From positions 6,014,001 to 6,078,000 of the forward strand of contig CP036296.1 of assembly GCA_007751255.1 (NCBI GenBank): 64,000 nucleotides of DNA, read 5' to 3'. Source of the DNA: Engelhardtia mirabilis (GTDB lineage: Bacteria > Planctomycetota > UBA1135 > GCA-002686595). Under the pieces are notes generated by a model. The model was given only the letters and a program-made list of their open reading frames with translations, was not told the origin of the DNA and did no database searches. The number at the start of each line of letters is the position of its first letter. Position 1 is the first letter of the stretch. A program made the position numbers and the translations under genes. Positions 25,469 to 34,755 of the stretch are shown here, one piece after another.

Positions 25469-25798
25469 TCAGTCGACGAGTAGGTTGACCCGGAAGCCGA
25501 TCGTCCCGCCCTGGTTCAGGACCACGTCCGGCAGGCCGTCGTCGGTGACTTCGGCCGCGACGACGATGCCGATCTGGCCGGCAGAGAGCAACGACTCGGG
25601 CGAGCGGAACCGCCACGACACGGGGTTCTCGAACAGGTCGGCCCGCTCGAGCCCGATCGGGTGGCCGCCGGCGTCGAGGGTGGCGGCCGAGACGAAGGCC
25701 CCGCCTGCGGCGCTCGGTCGACATCCGAAGCCACGCGAGCTGGGTCCGCGCCCCACGGGTCGCGGCCCCAGCTCGCGGGGCGCGGGCCCGTCGTTCAA
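25469..25798 (-). pseudogene. Possible C-terminal gene fragment after the sigma fusion
   Basis: A 109-codon frame opens with TTG at 25798 inside the TGA of the sigma-fusion gene (TTGA) and ends at 25469. Only the last 75 or so codons (from about GAFVSAATLDAGGHPIGLER to FRVNLLVD) show the strong third-position bias of real genes; the first 30 lie in an inverted repeat and translate to Pro/Arg/Gly-rich sequence. No good start exists in the coding-like part. It may be the remnant of a longer gene cut by the inverted repeat, or a small coupled gene. Function unknown. Confidence 0.4.
25735..25776. terminator. Imperfect inverted repeat after the sigma-fusion gene
   Basis: Two 20-bp arms (25735-25754 and 25757-25776) pair at 18 positions with a very short loop; the stem core is GCGAGCTGGG/CCCAGCTCGC-like. 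It lies about 20 bp past the stop of the sigma-fusion gene and could terminate its transcript. No T-tract follows. Confidence 0.5.
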
Positions 25799-28485
25799 CC
25801 GCCCGCTTCGCTATCGACGGCGTCGAGAGTGACCTCGAGCGGCGCGCCGCGCTCACCCGCTCGCACTTCGACGTCGAGGGTCCGCGAGAGGTGACCCTCC
25901 GCGTCGAAGCGCAGTTGGTGCCGGCCCGGCGGCAGCAGCACGGCGCGATCGAGGGACGCAGGAAGATTGCCGTTCAGGTAGCGGATGGAGCGCACCCCCG
26001 CGAACTGGGCCTCGACGGTGACGGCGGCATCGCGGTCGCCGTCCACGCGCACGACCTTGGCCTCGATCGGCTGTCCGCCCGAGCCACGGACGGTGACCGG
26101 AAGCTCTCCAGCGGCCTCGGTCGGCAGCCTCAGGCGAGTCGTCTCGCCGTCGACGATGGTCAGCTCGGCGCCGCGGAACAGGGTCGTCGGCTGCACGGCG
26201 TTGATCGGCGTGAACTCCAGGGTCCAGCTCCGTGCGGGGAGGTCTTCGATGCGGTGCTCGCCCCCTGGCGGGAAGACGAACTTCCCCGAGCGCCGCAGTC
26301 CTGCGGCTTCGTCCAGGTGATAGATGAACTCGAGGCCGACGAGGTCGAGCCCCTCGGGCGCGCAGAGCACCAGGTCTCCGTGGGGACCGCCGGGCAGGTC
26401 GAGCTGGTACTCGAGGGTCTCCCCCACCGCGGGAGCCGTAAGGCTGAACGTGAAGTCGTGCCCGGCGTCGCTGGTCACGTGCAACTCGACCGGTCGCTCG
26501 GGGGTGACGACGATCGGCAGGGCGCTGCGCTGGAACGGATCCCAATCGCGCAGGAACGGCTCGCCGTTCTCGGGCCGGACCTCCACCCGCAAGGCGCGCG
26601 CCGCAGTGAAACCCGCAGGCACCGTCAGTCGCACGCGCGCCGCCCGGTCGAGGATCTGCACCTCGTCCGCGCTGGCGACCACGTCGAGCGGCTCGGGCTG
26701 CAGCTCACCCACGCTCACGTAGACGGTGATCGAATAGAGCCTCGGCGCCATGCCCAGGAGCTCGAAGCGTCCGTCCTCCACGACGGCGTTGGCGCAGTGG
26801 ATGTGCTCGAAGGCCCCGTCGATCCAATCCAGCTGCAGCAACTGATTGCCGACGGAGAGCTGGAAGTTGTCCTTGGCGCCGTCGAGGCGGCCGACCACCA
26901 CCGTGCCCTGGGGCTGGAACTCGTCGCCGCTGCGCGCGATCCCGGTGATCGACTCACCGCGCCCGAGCGCCACGTCGCCCAGCTCGAGCGCCGCTCCCGG
27001 CAGGAGCTCGACGATGCGCGTCGCCGGGCGCCGCTTCCACGCGGCCGAGAGCAGCGCGTAGCGCCCGGCGCGCTCGACCGTCAGGCGAAGCCGTCCGTCG
27101 TCGCCGCTCTGGACCTTGACCACCGCCTTCCCCACCGGCGCGTCCGAGCCCGCGGGAAAGTCGAACAGGGCGGCGAAGTGCTGACCGAGCGGATCGCCGA
27201 GCTCGTCCACCAGCCGCAGATCGACGGCGGCCAGGGCCGTCGCGTCGAGCTGCGCCAGGAGCGTGCCCGGAGCTCCTTCCAGGTCGATCCGCACGGGTTC
27301 GGCGCGGTGCAGCCCGTGCTCGAGGGACACGACCAGGGACTGCGGCCTCGGCTCCGCTCCCATGAGCCCCTCCAATGGCGACTCGAAACGCGGCAGCCCG
27401 GAGGCGTCGACGGCCAACTCCAGCTCCAACGGCGTGCCGACCGGTTCGTCGCCGGATCGCCCCTGCACGCGGACCCGCGCCCCCGCAGCGGCGCTCCCAT
27501 CGAGCCCGACGACCGTGCCGACCAACCGCCAGGCCGACCCGTCCGCGAGCGCGGCACTCGGCACGGGCGCGCGGTCGGGAGTCGGGACCGATGTTTCGGC
27601 GAGGACCTGTAACCGATCGGCCTGCGCGCCGGTCCCGGGGGTGGCTGGGCGGGGGCTGGTGGGCCCGTGGGTTGGTGATTCGGACGGAGCCTGGGCCAGC
27701 AGGTCGTCCGCCGCCCCCTCGGCGCCCGGTCCGCTTCCCAAACCGATCCAAGCCGCGATGACAACCAACGCGACAGCGGCAAGGGCGACCAAGGCCTTGT
27801 TCACGATCAGAGCTCCGAGCAGGGGGGTTGCGGGGTGCGCGGCACCGAGGGCGGCGGCGCGGGCCTGGGCCAGGAGGGCTTCGCGGGCGACGCACTGCTC
27901 CAAGGCCCGGGCCTGGGGCGCGGGGGCCAGGCGCAGGGCCACGGCCGTGGCGATCGACGGCGGCAGGATTCGCCGCAACAGCTCGAGGCCGCGGTGGAGT
28001 TGCACGCGTACCGTGCCCGGCTCGCGGCCCAGGTGCGCGGCCACGGACGTGGGCGTCAGGCCTCCGAGCACGGCGCCTTCGACCACCGCCCGGTAGCGCT
28101 CGGGCAAGCGGGCGACCGCCCGCCCCACCAGCTCGCGCAGCTCCCTCGCGGCAACCACCTCGGTCGGGTCGACGGCCCGCTCTTCATCCAGCCGCGCCGG
28201 ATCGGGCCGGCGCGACTCGCCCCGCCGCATGCGCGCCGCGTGGTTGGCCATCAAGCCCACCAGCCAGGGGGTCACCGGACGCGCGGCCTCGTAGCGCTCG
28301 GCGCGCCGGATCGCCGTCAGGAAGGTGGCCTGGACCAGGTCGTCGGCCGCCTCGGCGCCGGGTCCCAGACGCGCGGCCACGCGGACCAGCTCGGGTGACA
28401 GGGCGTCGTGGAGAGCGCCCAGCGCGTCCACATCACCCTGGTCCCGATAGCGCAGGAACAGCCGATCCAGGTCCCGATCACCCAT
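25795..28485 (-). CDS. ECF sigma factor fused to transmembrane helix and large beta-rich extracytoplasmic region
   Basis: 896 residues from ATG 28485 (GGAGG six bases upstream; a GTG at 28500 is less likely). Residues about 8-90 are sigma region 2 (DDLVQATFLTAIRRAERYE, TPWLVGLMANHAARM) and about 118-172 region 4 with its helix-turn-helix (LTPTSVAAHLGREPGTVRVQ). A basic/Ala spacer leads to one transmembrane helix at about 229-249 (NKALVALAAVALVVIAAWIG), then a Ser/Pro/Thr linker and some 580 residues of beta-sandwich-like segments. The exported part resembles the five paralogs near 8-20 kb (compare IVELLPGAALELGDV). The layout would tether a sigma factor to the membrane with a sensor outside. 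No anti-sigma gene is adjacent. Function of the exported part unknown. Confidence 0.85.
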   Translation of the reverse strand: MGDRDLDRLFLRYRDQGDVDALGALHDALSPELVRVAARLGPGAEAADDLVQATFLTAIRRAERYEAARPVTPWLVGLMANHAARMRRGESRRPDPARLDEERAVDPTEVVAARELRELVGRAVARLPERYRAVVEGAVLGGLTPTSVAAHLGREPGTVRVQLHRGLELLRRILPPSIATAVALRLAPAPQARALEQCVAREALLAQARAAALGAAHPATPLLGALIVNKALVALAAVALVVIAAWIGLGSGPGAEGAADDLLAQAPSESPTHGPTSPRPATPGTGAQADRLQVLAETSVPTPDRAPVPSAALADGSAWRLVGTVVGLDGSAAAGARVRVQGRSGDEPVGTPLELELAVDASGLPRFESPLEGLMGAEPRPQSLVVSLEHGLHRAEPVRIDLEGAPGTLLAQLDATALAAVDLRLVDELGDPLGQHFAALFDFPAGSDAPVGKAVVKVQSGDDGRLRLTVERAGRYALLSAAWKRRPATRIVELLPGAALELGDVALGRGESITGIARSGDEFQPQGTVVVGRLDGAKDNFQLSVGNQLLQLDWIDGAFEHIHCANAVVEDGRFELLGMAPRLYSITVYVSVGELQPEPLDVVASADEVQILDRAARVRLTVPAGFTAARALRVEVRPENGEPFLRDWDPFQRSALPIVVTPERPVELHVTSDAGHDFTFSLTAPAVGETLEYQLDLPGGPHGDLVLCAPEGLDLVGLEFIYHLDEAAGLRRSGKFVFPPGGEHRIEDLPARSWTLEFTPINAVQPTTLFRGAELTIVDGETTRLRLPTEAAGELPVTVRGSGGQPIEAKVVRVDGDRDAAVTVEAQFAGVRSIRYLNGNLPASLDRAVLLPPGRHQLRFDAEGHLSRTLDVEVRAGERGAPLEVTLDAVDSEAGG

Positions 28486-28550
28486 CGCACCCCTCCGCAC
28501 GGGAGGTGCATGGCGTTACGGCTGACGGACAGAAACCTGTCGTCCCTCGA

Positions 28551-29864
28551 TCAGTCCTGGCGCGCGGCGGGCACCCGCGGGTTGCCGGCGCCCGTGGCGG
28601 GCAGCGCGGCCTGGAGACCGGCGGACTTGGACGCGGCCAGCCGGCCCTCGACCCCGCGCAGGCAGAAGTAACTGAGGCAGCTGCCGACCACGTACATGCC
28701 GCTGGTGGTCAGCATCAACACCGAGTAGTCGCCGCCCGCGCGCTCGAGGATCATGCCGCCCACGACCGGCCCGACGACCCATCCGAGCCCCCACATGAAC
28801 ATCAAGAGGGCATTCTGCACCTCGCGCAGGCCCGCGGGCGCCGACTCCATCAGGAAGGTCTTCAGGAGCGGGTGGGCCGAGTTCATCAGCGCGGTCCGCA
28901 TCAGGAAGGCCACCACGGCCACGGCCGGACTGGTGGCGAAGGCCAGCATCAAGAAGAACGGCAGCGACAGGAGCTGGACCGTCGCCACGCCCCGCACGTA
29001 GCCGGCCAGCTGCAGGATCCACGGGGTCATCAGGAACCCGAAGCTCATCAACACCTGGCCGCCGGCGAAGAGCACGCCGATGCCGTCGCTGGTGAACTCG
29101 AAGCGCTCCGTGAAATAGAGCGACATGAACGGGATCGTCAGTCCCGAGCCGATCGAGATCCAGACCTGCGGCAGGGCGAAGCGCGCCATCAGGTGGCGGT
29201 GCTTCCAGATCGTGGGCAGGAAGGGCGGGCGCTCGGACGCCGGGGGCGGCGGGTCGTCGATGGCCAGGTAGAAGGGCGTTGCGAAGAGCGGCAAGAGGCC
29301 CGCCATCGACAGGGCCCAGGCGTGGCCGACCATGTCGTCCCCCAGCCAGGCGGACAGGTGACTGGCGAGCCAGCCGGCCAGGAGCGCCCCGACCACCGAG
29401 GCGCCCATGCGCACCGCTTCGCTGACGCTGAACAGGAGCGCCCGGTCGGCCCCGTCCGAGTGGCGGTAGAGGAACGGCGCCCCGGCGACCATGTGGACCG
29501 ACCAGGCGAAGCCGGTGACCACGTTGGCCAGGGTGATCGCCAGCAAGGAGTCCACCCCGATCGGCCCCATGAAGGGCAGCACCGCGTAGCAGAGTGCGGT
29601 GGCCACCGCCGAGAGGCTCAGGATCCGGCGGCCGTTGAAGCGCGAGGCCAGCCAGGCGGCCGGGAGCGCAGCCAACATCTGACCCCAGGCCTGGCCGCCG
29701 ATCACCGTCCCCACCGCGGGCTTGTCGTAGCCGGCGTGGTCCAGATAAAGGGCCAGCAAGGTGAAGGGGAAGGTGAACGACGCCCCCATGAACACCGCGC
29801 CGCACAGGTACATGCGCGCTGGGCGTCGAACGCGGCCCCACTTCTGTCGCCATTCGACGGCCAT
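28551..29864 (-). CDS. MFS transporter
   Basis: 437 residues with about 12 hydrophobic helices, for example MYLCGAVFMGASFTFPFTLL, LLAITLANVVTGFAWSVHMV and SVLMLTTSGMYVVGSCLSYF. The loop after helix 2 (AWLASRFNGRRILSLS) fits the major facilitator motif A region. A central cytoplasmic loop (DDPPPPASERPPFLPTIWKH) splits the two halves. ATG 29864 chosen; the frame is open for another kilobase upstream only as a shadow of the divergent ABC gene. Substrate and direction of transport cannot be told. It lies 65 bp downstream of the sigma-fusion start on the same strand. Confidence 0.88.
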   Translation of the reverse strand: MAVEWRQKWGRVRRPARMYLCGAVFMGASFTFPFTLLALYLDHAGYDKPAVGTVIGGQAWGQMLAALPAAWLASRFNGRRILSLSAVATALCYAVLPFMGPIGVDSLLAITLANVVTGFAWSVHMVAGAPFLYRHSDGADRALLFSVSEAVRMGASVVGALLAGWLASHLSAWLGDDMVGHAWALSMAGLLPLFATPFYLAIDDPPPPASERPPFLPTIWKHRHLMARFALPQVWISIGSGLTIPFMSLYFTERFEFTSDGIGVLFAGGQVLMSFGFLMTPWILQLAGYVRGVATVQLLSLPFFLMLAFATSPAVAVVAFLMRTALMNSAHPLLKTFLMESAPAGLREVQNALLMFMWGLGWVVGPVVGGMILERAGGDYSVLMLTTSGMYVVGSCLSYFCLRGVEGRLAASKSAGLQAALPATGAGNPRVPAARQD

Positions 29865-30023
29865 GGTCAGCCGCGCAGGGTACCCGGGCGAGAGGCATCC
29901 GCGCTGCGGGTCGCTCGGGCGGCGGAAGTCCGGGCCGCGGCCGTGGGAGGCTCCGGACCTTCGGCCTATAGTCGCCGGCCAGCGCCCGGAGCCCCACGAG
30001 GCCGCGGGACCGCCCCGCCGCCC

Positions 30024-31895
30024 ATGGGACTCCACCCCCTCGTCCATCTGCTGCCGTACGTCCGCCGCTATTGGCGGTCCTACGCCCTCGGCCTCGGCTG
30101 CCTCTTCGCGGCCATGGGCCTGCGGCTGTGGATCCCGACGGTTCTGGGCGGCGCGATCGACGAGCTGCAGGGACTGGCGCGCTCGCTCGAGGGCGGCGCC
30201 GAGGACATCGACCGGGCCGCATTCATGGGGCTGGTCGCGCGGGCCGGCCTGCTGATCGTCGCGGCGGCCCTGATCGGCGCGGTGGTCCGCACCGGCAGCC
30301 GGCTGACGATCCTGGGCACCTGCCGGCGGGTGGTGCACGACCTGCGCGAGGTGCTGTTCGCCAAGCTCACGAACCTCGCGCCGTCGTTCTACCTGCGCTA
30401 CACGACCGGACAGCTCATGTCGCGGTCGATGAACGACATCCAGTACGTGCAGGGGCTGACCGGCCCCGTGTTCATGTACATCGCTGAGACGTTGATCCTC
30501 TACATCATCGGTGTGTCGATGATGCTCGGCACCGATCCGGTCTTGACCTTCTGGGCGCTGCTGCCCTTCCCCTTCTTCATCTGGCGCGCGCGGGTGCTGG
30601 CGCGCACGATCCAGGAGGGCTCGCGGGCGGCCCAGGACGCCCTGGGGGTGGTCAGCGAGCGGGTCAGCGAGAGCCTCGGCGCGCAGCTCGTGATCAAGAC
30701 CCTGGGCCTGGAGCCCTTCGACTTCGGCCGCTTCGAGCGCCACGCGCGCGAGTACCGCGACCTGAACCTCGAGGTCACCAAGGCGCGCACGCGGCTGATG
30801 CCGATGATGACGGCCCTGTCCGGGCTGACCCTGGGCATCGCCCTGTGGCTCGGGCCGGGGCGCATCGCCGGCGGGAGCCTGTCGACCGGCGAGTTCGTGG
30901 CCTTCCTGTTCTTCCTGCGCTACCTGGCGGCGCCCACGGCGACCCTGGGCTTCGTGATCTCGTCGCTGCAGCGCGGGGCGGCGGCCCTGGGCCGCATCCA
31001 CGAGGTGCAGGCGGCGCAGGAGACCCTGGTCTCGCCGGGCGCGGACGCGCCGACGCCGGAGCTCTCGGGCGCGCTCGAGATCCGCGGTCTGACCCTGGTG
31101 CGCGAGGGCCTAGCCAGCGTCGCCGGCGCCGCCCAGGGTCGCACGGACGGCGGACCGGCCGACGGCACGGTGCGGCGCACGGTCCTGCGCGACGTCTCCC
31201 TGAAGATCGAGCCCGGGCAGACCCTGGGCATCGTCGGGCACACGGGCTCGGGCAAGACGACCCTGATCCAGGTCATGGCGCGGCTGCTCGAGGTCGAGCC
31301 CGGCACGCTCTTCTACGACGGGCAAGACGCGACGACGATGGACCCGGCGCACCTGCGCGCGGAGATCGGGTGGGTGCCCCAGGAGGCCTTCCTGTTCAGC
31401 GCGACCCTGCGCGAGAACCTGCTGCTCGGCAAGTCCGACGCGACCGAGGGCGAGATCGCCGAGGCCGTGGGCATCGCCCAGCTCGAGAAGGACATGCCCC
31501 AACTCCCGCGCGGGCTCGAGACCATCGTCGGCGAGCGCGGGGTGACCCTCTCCGGTGGCCAACGTCAGCGCGCGGCCCTGGCGCGGGCGGTGCTCGCGCG
31601 GCCGCGGATCATGCTGCTGGACGACACCCTCTCCGCCGTCGACAGCGCCACCGCCGAGGGCATCTTGAGCGGCCTCGAGCCGATCATGGCCGAGCGCACG
31701 ACGGTCATCGTCGCCCACCGCCTGAGCACCGTGGCCCACGCCGATCGCATCGTCGTCTTGGACGAGGGACGCATCGTCGAGAGCGGGACCCACGACGAAC
31801 TGGTCGAGCAGGGCGGCATCTACGCCGAGCTGTGGCGCGCCCAGGACGAGGCGCCCAGCGAGGGTCAGGGCCGGCTGGGCGAGGTGGCCCGATGA
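30024..31895 (+). CDS. ABC exporter half, degenerate-site subunit
   Basis: 623 residues. Six-helix membrane domain (about 15-320) followed by a nucleotide-binding domain (about 345-605). Walker A is GHTGSGKTT, the signature LSGGQRQRAALARA is intact, but Walker B reads RIMLLDDTLSAVD, with Asp in place of the catalytic Glu; the H-loop is IVAHRLST. In heterodimeric exporters of the BmrCD/TM287-288 type one subunit carries exactly this change. The NBD has an unusual insert (VAGAAQGRTDGGPADGTVRR) before Walker A. ATG 30024 was chosen by membrane-domain homology. Its TGA overlaps the ATG of the partner subunit. Confidence 0.93.
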   Translation: MGLHPLVHLLPYVRRYWRSYALGLGCLFAAMGLRLWIPTVLGGAIDELQGLARSLEGGAEDIDRAAFMGLVARAGLLIVAAALIGAVVRTGSRLTILGTCRRVVHDLREVLFAKLTNLAPSFYLRYTTGQLMSRSMNDIQYVQGLTGPVFMYIAETLILYIIGVSMMLGTDPVLTFWALLPFPFFIWRARVLARTIQEGSRAAQDALGVVSERVSESLGAQLVIKTLGLEPFDFGRFERHAREYRDLNLEVTKARTRLMPMMTALSGLTLGIALWLGPGRIAGGSLSTGEFVAFLFFLRYLAAPTATLGFVISSLQRGAAALGRIHEVQAAQETLVSPGADAPTPELSGALEIRGLTLVREGLASVAGAAQGRTDGGPADGTVRRTVLRDVSLKIEPGQTLGIVGHTGSGKTTLIQVMARLLEVEPGTLFYDGQDATTMDPAHLRAEIGWVPQEAFLFSATLRENLLLGKSDATEGEIAEAVGIAQLEKDMPQLPRGLETIVGERGVTLSGGQRQRAALARAVLARPRIMLLDDTLSAVDSATAEGILSGLEPIMAERTTVIVAHRLSTVAHADRIVVLDEGRIVESGTHDELVEQGGIYAELWRAQDEAPSEGQGRLGEVAR

Positions 31896-33805
31896 GCGCA
31901 CCGCGCCGCGAGTACGACCCGGAGGTCGCCGGCAAGAAGAGCGCCTTCGAGCTCACGCTGCTGAAGCGCCTGTGGGTCTACGTCCACCCGCAGCGCTGGA
32001 AGATCGCCGAGAGCCTGGCGCTCTTGCTGTTCAACCAGCTCTGTCGCCTGGCCCAGCCGACGCTGATCGCCCTGGCCCTCGACCGCTACCTGCTGGACGC
32101 GCCGATCGAGGGCAACTGGTCCAAGGTGGTCGACGCCTGGGACCGCTTCGCCCAGTGGGCGCTGGTGGACCTGGGCCTGCCGCTGGCGCCCTACCAGCTG
32201 CTGCTGGCGACCTTCGCCTTCTCGGTGGTGCTCGAGTTCGTCGCGCGCCGGCGCCAGGTGTGGCTGCTGGACCTGGCCGGCCAGAACGCCCTGCTCGACC
32301 TGCGCCTGGCCCTGTTCCGGCACCTGCAGCGCCTCTCGTCGTCCTTCTACGACCGCACCGCCGTCGGCCGCCTGGTGGGCCGCGCGACGACCGACGTCGA
32401 GGCCCTGGCCGAGATGTTCTCCAGCGGCGTGGTCACCATCCTCGGTGACTTCGTGAACATCGCGGCTATGACCGCGGTGCTCCTGTGGCTGTCCTGGCCC
32501 CTCGCGCTGGTCTGCTTCCTGATGGTGCCGGTGCTCCTGGGGCTGACCCTGTGGGTGCGGCACAAGGTGCGCGCCTGCTACGACGTGCTGGTCACGCGCC
32601 GCTCGGCCATGTCGGCCTTCCTGCACGAGCGCCTGGTCGGCATGGCCCTGGTGCAGTCCTTCGTGCAGGAGGCCGCCGCGCGCAGCCGCTTCGGCGAGTT
32701 CAACGTCGACATGCGCGACGCCCAGCTCGTGGCCGTGCGCTGGGAGTCGATCCTCTCCGCCCTGGTCGAGCTGATCGGTTCGCTGACGACGGCGCTGATC
32801 CTGTGGTACGGGGGCTCGCTGGTGCTCGACGGCCTGGGCCTGTCGATCGGCGAGGCCAGCCCGGCCGCCCAGGTGCTGACCATCGGCACGTTGTTCATGT
32901 TCATCGACTACATGACCAAGTTCTTCGAGCCGCTCACCGACCTGAGCCTCAAGTACACGGTGATGCAGAACGCGATGACCGCCGCCGCGAAGATCTTCCG
33001 GCTGATGGACGTGGACGAGATCCTGCCGGAGCCGGCCGAGCCCAAGGTCCCGGCCGCGCGCATGGGGCGGGTCGAGTTCAAGGGCGTGTCCTTCAGCTAC
33101 AACGGGCGCCCGGAAGAGGACGTGCTGCACGGGATCGACCTGGTCCTGGAGCCGGGCGAGCACGTGGCCGTGGTCGGCGCCACCGGCTCGGGCAAGTCGA
33201 CCCTGATGAAGCTGCTCACGCGCCTGTACGAGGTGCGCGAGGGCGCGGTGCTCTTGGACGGGGTCGACGTGCGCGACTACGCCGGCGTCGAGCTGCGCAC
33301 GCGCGTGGGCGTGGTGCCGCAAGAGGTGCTGCTGTTCGAGGGCTCCGTGGTCGACAACCTGCGCCTGGGCCACCCCGAGGTCTCCGACCAGGACGCCATC
33401 GCCGCCGGCCAGCGCCTGCACCTGGACCAGATCGTCGGCCGCTTCGCGAGCGGTTGGTACGAGCAGGTCCAGGAGCGCGGCAAGAACCTCTCCTCGGGCG
33501 AACGGCAGCTCTTGGCCTTCGCGCGGGCCCTGGCCGTGGCGCCGGAGATCGTCGTGCTCGACGAGGCCACCTCCAACGTGGACACCGCCACCGAGGAGCT
33601 TCTGACCGAGGCTCTGCACGAGCTGCTCGCGGGCCGCACGGCGATGATCATCGCCCACCGGTTGTCGACCGTGCGCGAGGCCGACCGCGTGATCGTGATG
33701 GAGAGCGGGCGCATCGTCGAGAACGGCTCCCACGCGGAGTTACTGGCGAAGCGTGGCCACTACTGGCGCCTGCACCAGTCCCAGTTCGGGCGCGAGACGG
33801 CGTGA
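31892..33805 (+). CDS. ABC exporter half, catalytic subunit
   Basis: 637 residues, starting by ATGA overlap with the upstream subunit. Membrane domain about 30-370, NBD about 390-637. Walker A GATGSGKST, Walker B EIVVLDEATSNVD with the catalytic Glu, H-loop IIAHRLST. The signature is LSSGERQLLAF, diverged from LSGGQ. Combined with the partner, the predicted pairing is one competent site (this Walker B with the partner's LSGGQ) and one degenerate site, as in known heterodimeric drug or lipid exporters. Substrate unknown; multidrug, lipid and peptide are all possible. Confidence 0.93.
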   Translation: MSAPRREYDPEVAGKKSAFELTLLKRLWVYVHPQRWKIAESLALLLFNQLCRLAQPTLIALALDRYLLDAPIEGNWSKVVDAWDRFAQWALVDLGLPLAPYQLLLATFAFSVVLEFVARRRQVWLLDLAGQNALLDLRLALFRHLQRLSSSFYDRTAVGRLVGRATTDVEALAEMFSSGVVTILGDFVNIAAMTAVLLWLSWPLALVCFLMVPVLLGLTLWVRHKVRACYDVLVTRRSAMSAFLHERLVGMALVQSFVQEAAARSRFGEFNVDMRDAQLVAVRWESILSALVELIGSLTTALILWYGGSLVLDGLGLSIGEASPAAQVLTIGTLFMFIDYMTKFFEPLTDLSLKYTVMQNAMTAAAKIFRLMDVDEILPEPAEPKVPAARMGRVEFKGVSFSYNGRPEEDVLHGIDLVLEPGEHVAVVGATGSGKSTLMKLLTRLYEVREGAVLLDGVDVRDYAGVELRTRVGVVPQEVLLFEGSVVDNLRLGHPEVSDQDAIAAGQRLHLDQIVGRFASGWYEQVQERGKNLSSGERQLLAFARALAVAPEIVVLDEATSNVDTATEELLTEALHELLAGRTAMIIAHRLSTVREADRVIVMESGRIVENGSHAELLAKRGHYWRLHQSQFGRETA

Positions 33806-34743
33806 GCGAGGGGGCGGTGCGCCGGCTCGTGGTGGTCGGGGCCGGCGCGGTCGGCGCGAGCATCGGTGGACTGTGCTTCGCCGCGCGCTTCCCCGTGGTG
33901 TTGATCGCCCGCGGCGCGCACCTGGACGCCCTCTGCGAGCGCGGGCTCTCGCTGCGCCTGCCGGAGTTGGCCTTTCAGCTCGACGTCCCGGTCGCGGAGT
34001 CCGTGGCCGAGGTGGACTGGCAGCCCGGGGACGTGGCGCTGCTCGCGACCAAGCTCCAGGACGCCGAGCAGGCCTTGGACGCGCTGCTCGCCGCCGCGGG
34101 CGCGAAGGTCCCGGTGGTCTGCGCCGTCAACGGCATCGACGGCGAGGTCTGGGCCGCGGAGCGCTTCGAGACGGTGCTTGCGACCCTGGTCTGGCTGCCG
34201 GCGACCCACTTGATGCCCGGCGAAGTACGCCTGCACAGCGCCGGCGCGCGCGGCGTGCTCGACACGGGCGCTGTGCGCGGAAGCGCGGGTGTTGCGGACG
34301 AGATCTGCACCCTGTTCCGGCGCGCCGGCTTCGAGGCCCTGCGGCGCGACGAGATCCTGCGATGGAAGCGCGCCAAGCTGCTGACCAACCTGGGCGCCGC
34401 GGCCCAGGCTCTCGTCACCGACGACTGGCTCGCGGTGGCCGCGGCAGCACGGGCGGAGGGCACGCACGTCCTGGCCGACGCCGGGCTCGAACACGTACCC
34501 GTGGAGGAGCTGCTCGAGCGCTGCGCCTGCGTGGGTGAAGCGCCCATCGGCGGCGTGGCGCGGGAAGGCGGTTCGACCTGGCAGAGCCGCGCTCGAGGTC
34601 TGCCGCTCGAATCCCCTTGGATCGAAGGCGCCATCGCGCGCATCGCCGGCGAGCACGGCCTCGAGGCCCCGATCAACGCCGCCTTGGCACGCGCGGCGCT
34701 CGCCCCCCGCGACCGACGCGCGGCGGAGTTCCTGCCCGGGTAG
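33802..34743 (+). CDS. Ketopantoate reductase family (ApbA/PanE-like) protein
   Basis: 313 residues from a GTG overlapping the stop of the exporter subunit (GTGA). N-terminal Rossmann motif LVVVGAGAVGASIGGL for NADPH, then LLATKLQDAEQALDAL and VVCAVNGIDGE; the C-terminal helical domain contains RWKRAKLLTNLGAA, with the Lys expected in the active site region, and near the end APINAALARAAL. True PanE makes pantoate for coenzyme A; many paralogs reduce other 2-oxo acids. The link to an ABC exporter, not to other pan genes, makes the pantoate role uncertain. Confidence 0.85.
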   Translation: MSEGAVRRLVVVGAGAVGASIGGLCFAARFPVVLIARGAHLDALCERGLSLRLPELAFQLDVPVAESVAEVDWQPGDVALLATKLQDAEQALDALLAAAGAKVPVVCAVNGIDGEVWAAERFETVLATLVWLPATHLMPGEVRLHSAGARGVLDTGAVRGSAGVADEICTLFRRAGFEALRRDEILRWKRAKLLTNLGAAAQALVTDDWLAVAAAARAEGTHVLADAGLEHVPVEELLERCACVGEAPIGGVAREGGSTWQSRARGLPLESPWIEGAIARIAGEHGLEAPINAALARAALAPRDRRAAEFLPG

Positions 34744-34755
34744 TGGGACGTCCCT

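Noticed and set aside
27828-30023. Upstream extension of the ABC exporter frame (732 extra codons)
   Set aside because: It is antisense to the sigma-fusion and MFS genes; the exporter proper starts at ATG 30024 where membrane-domain similarity begins.
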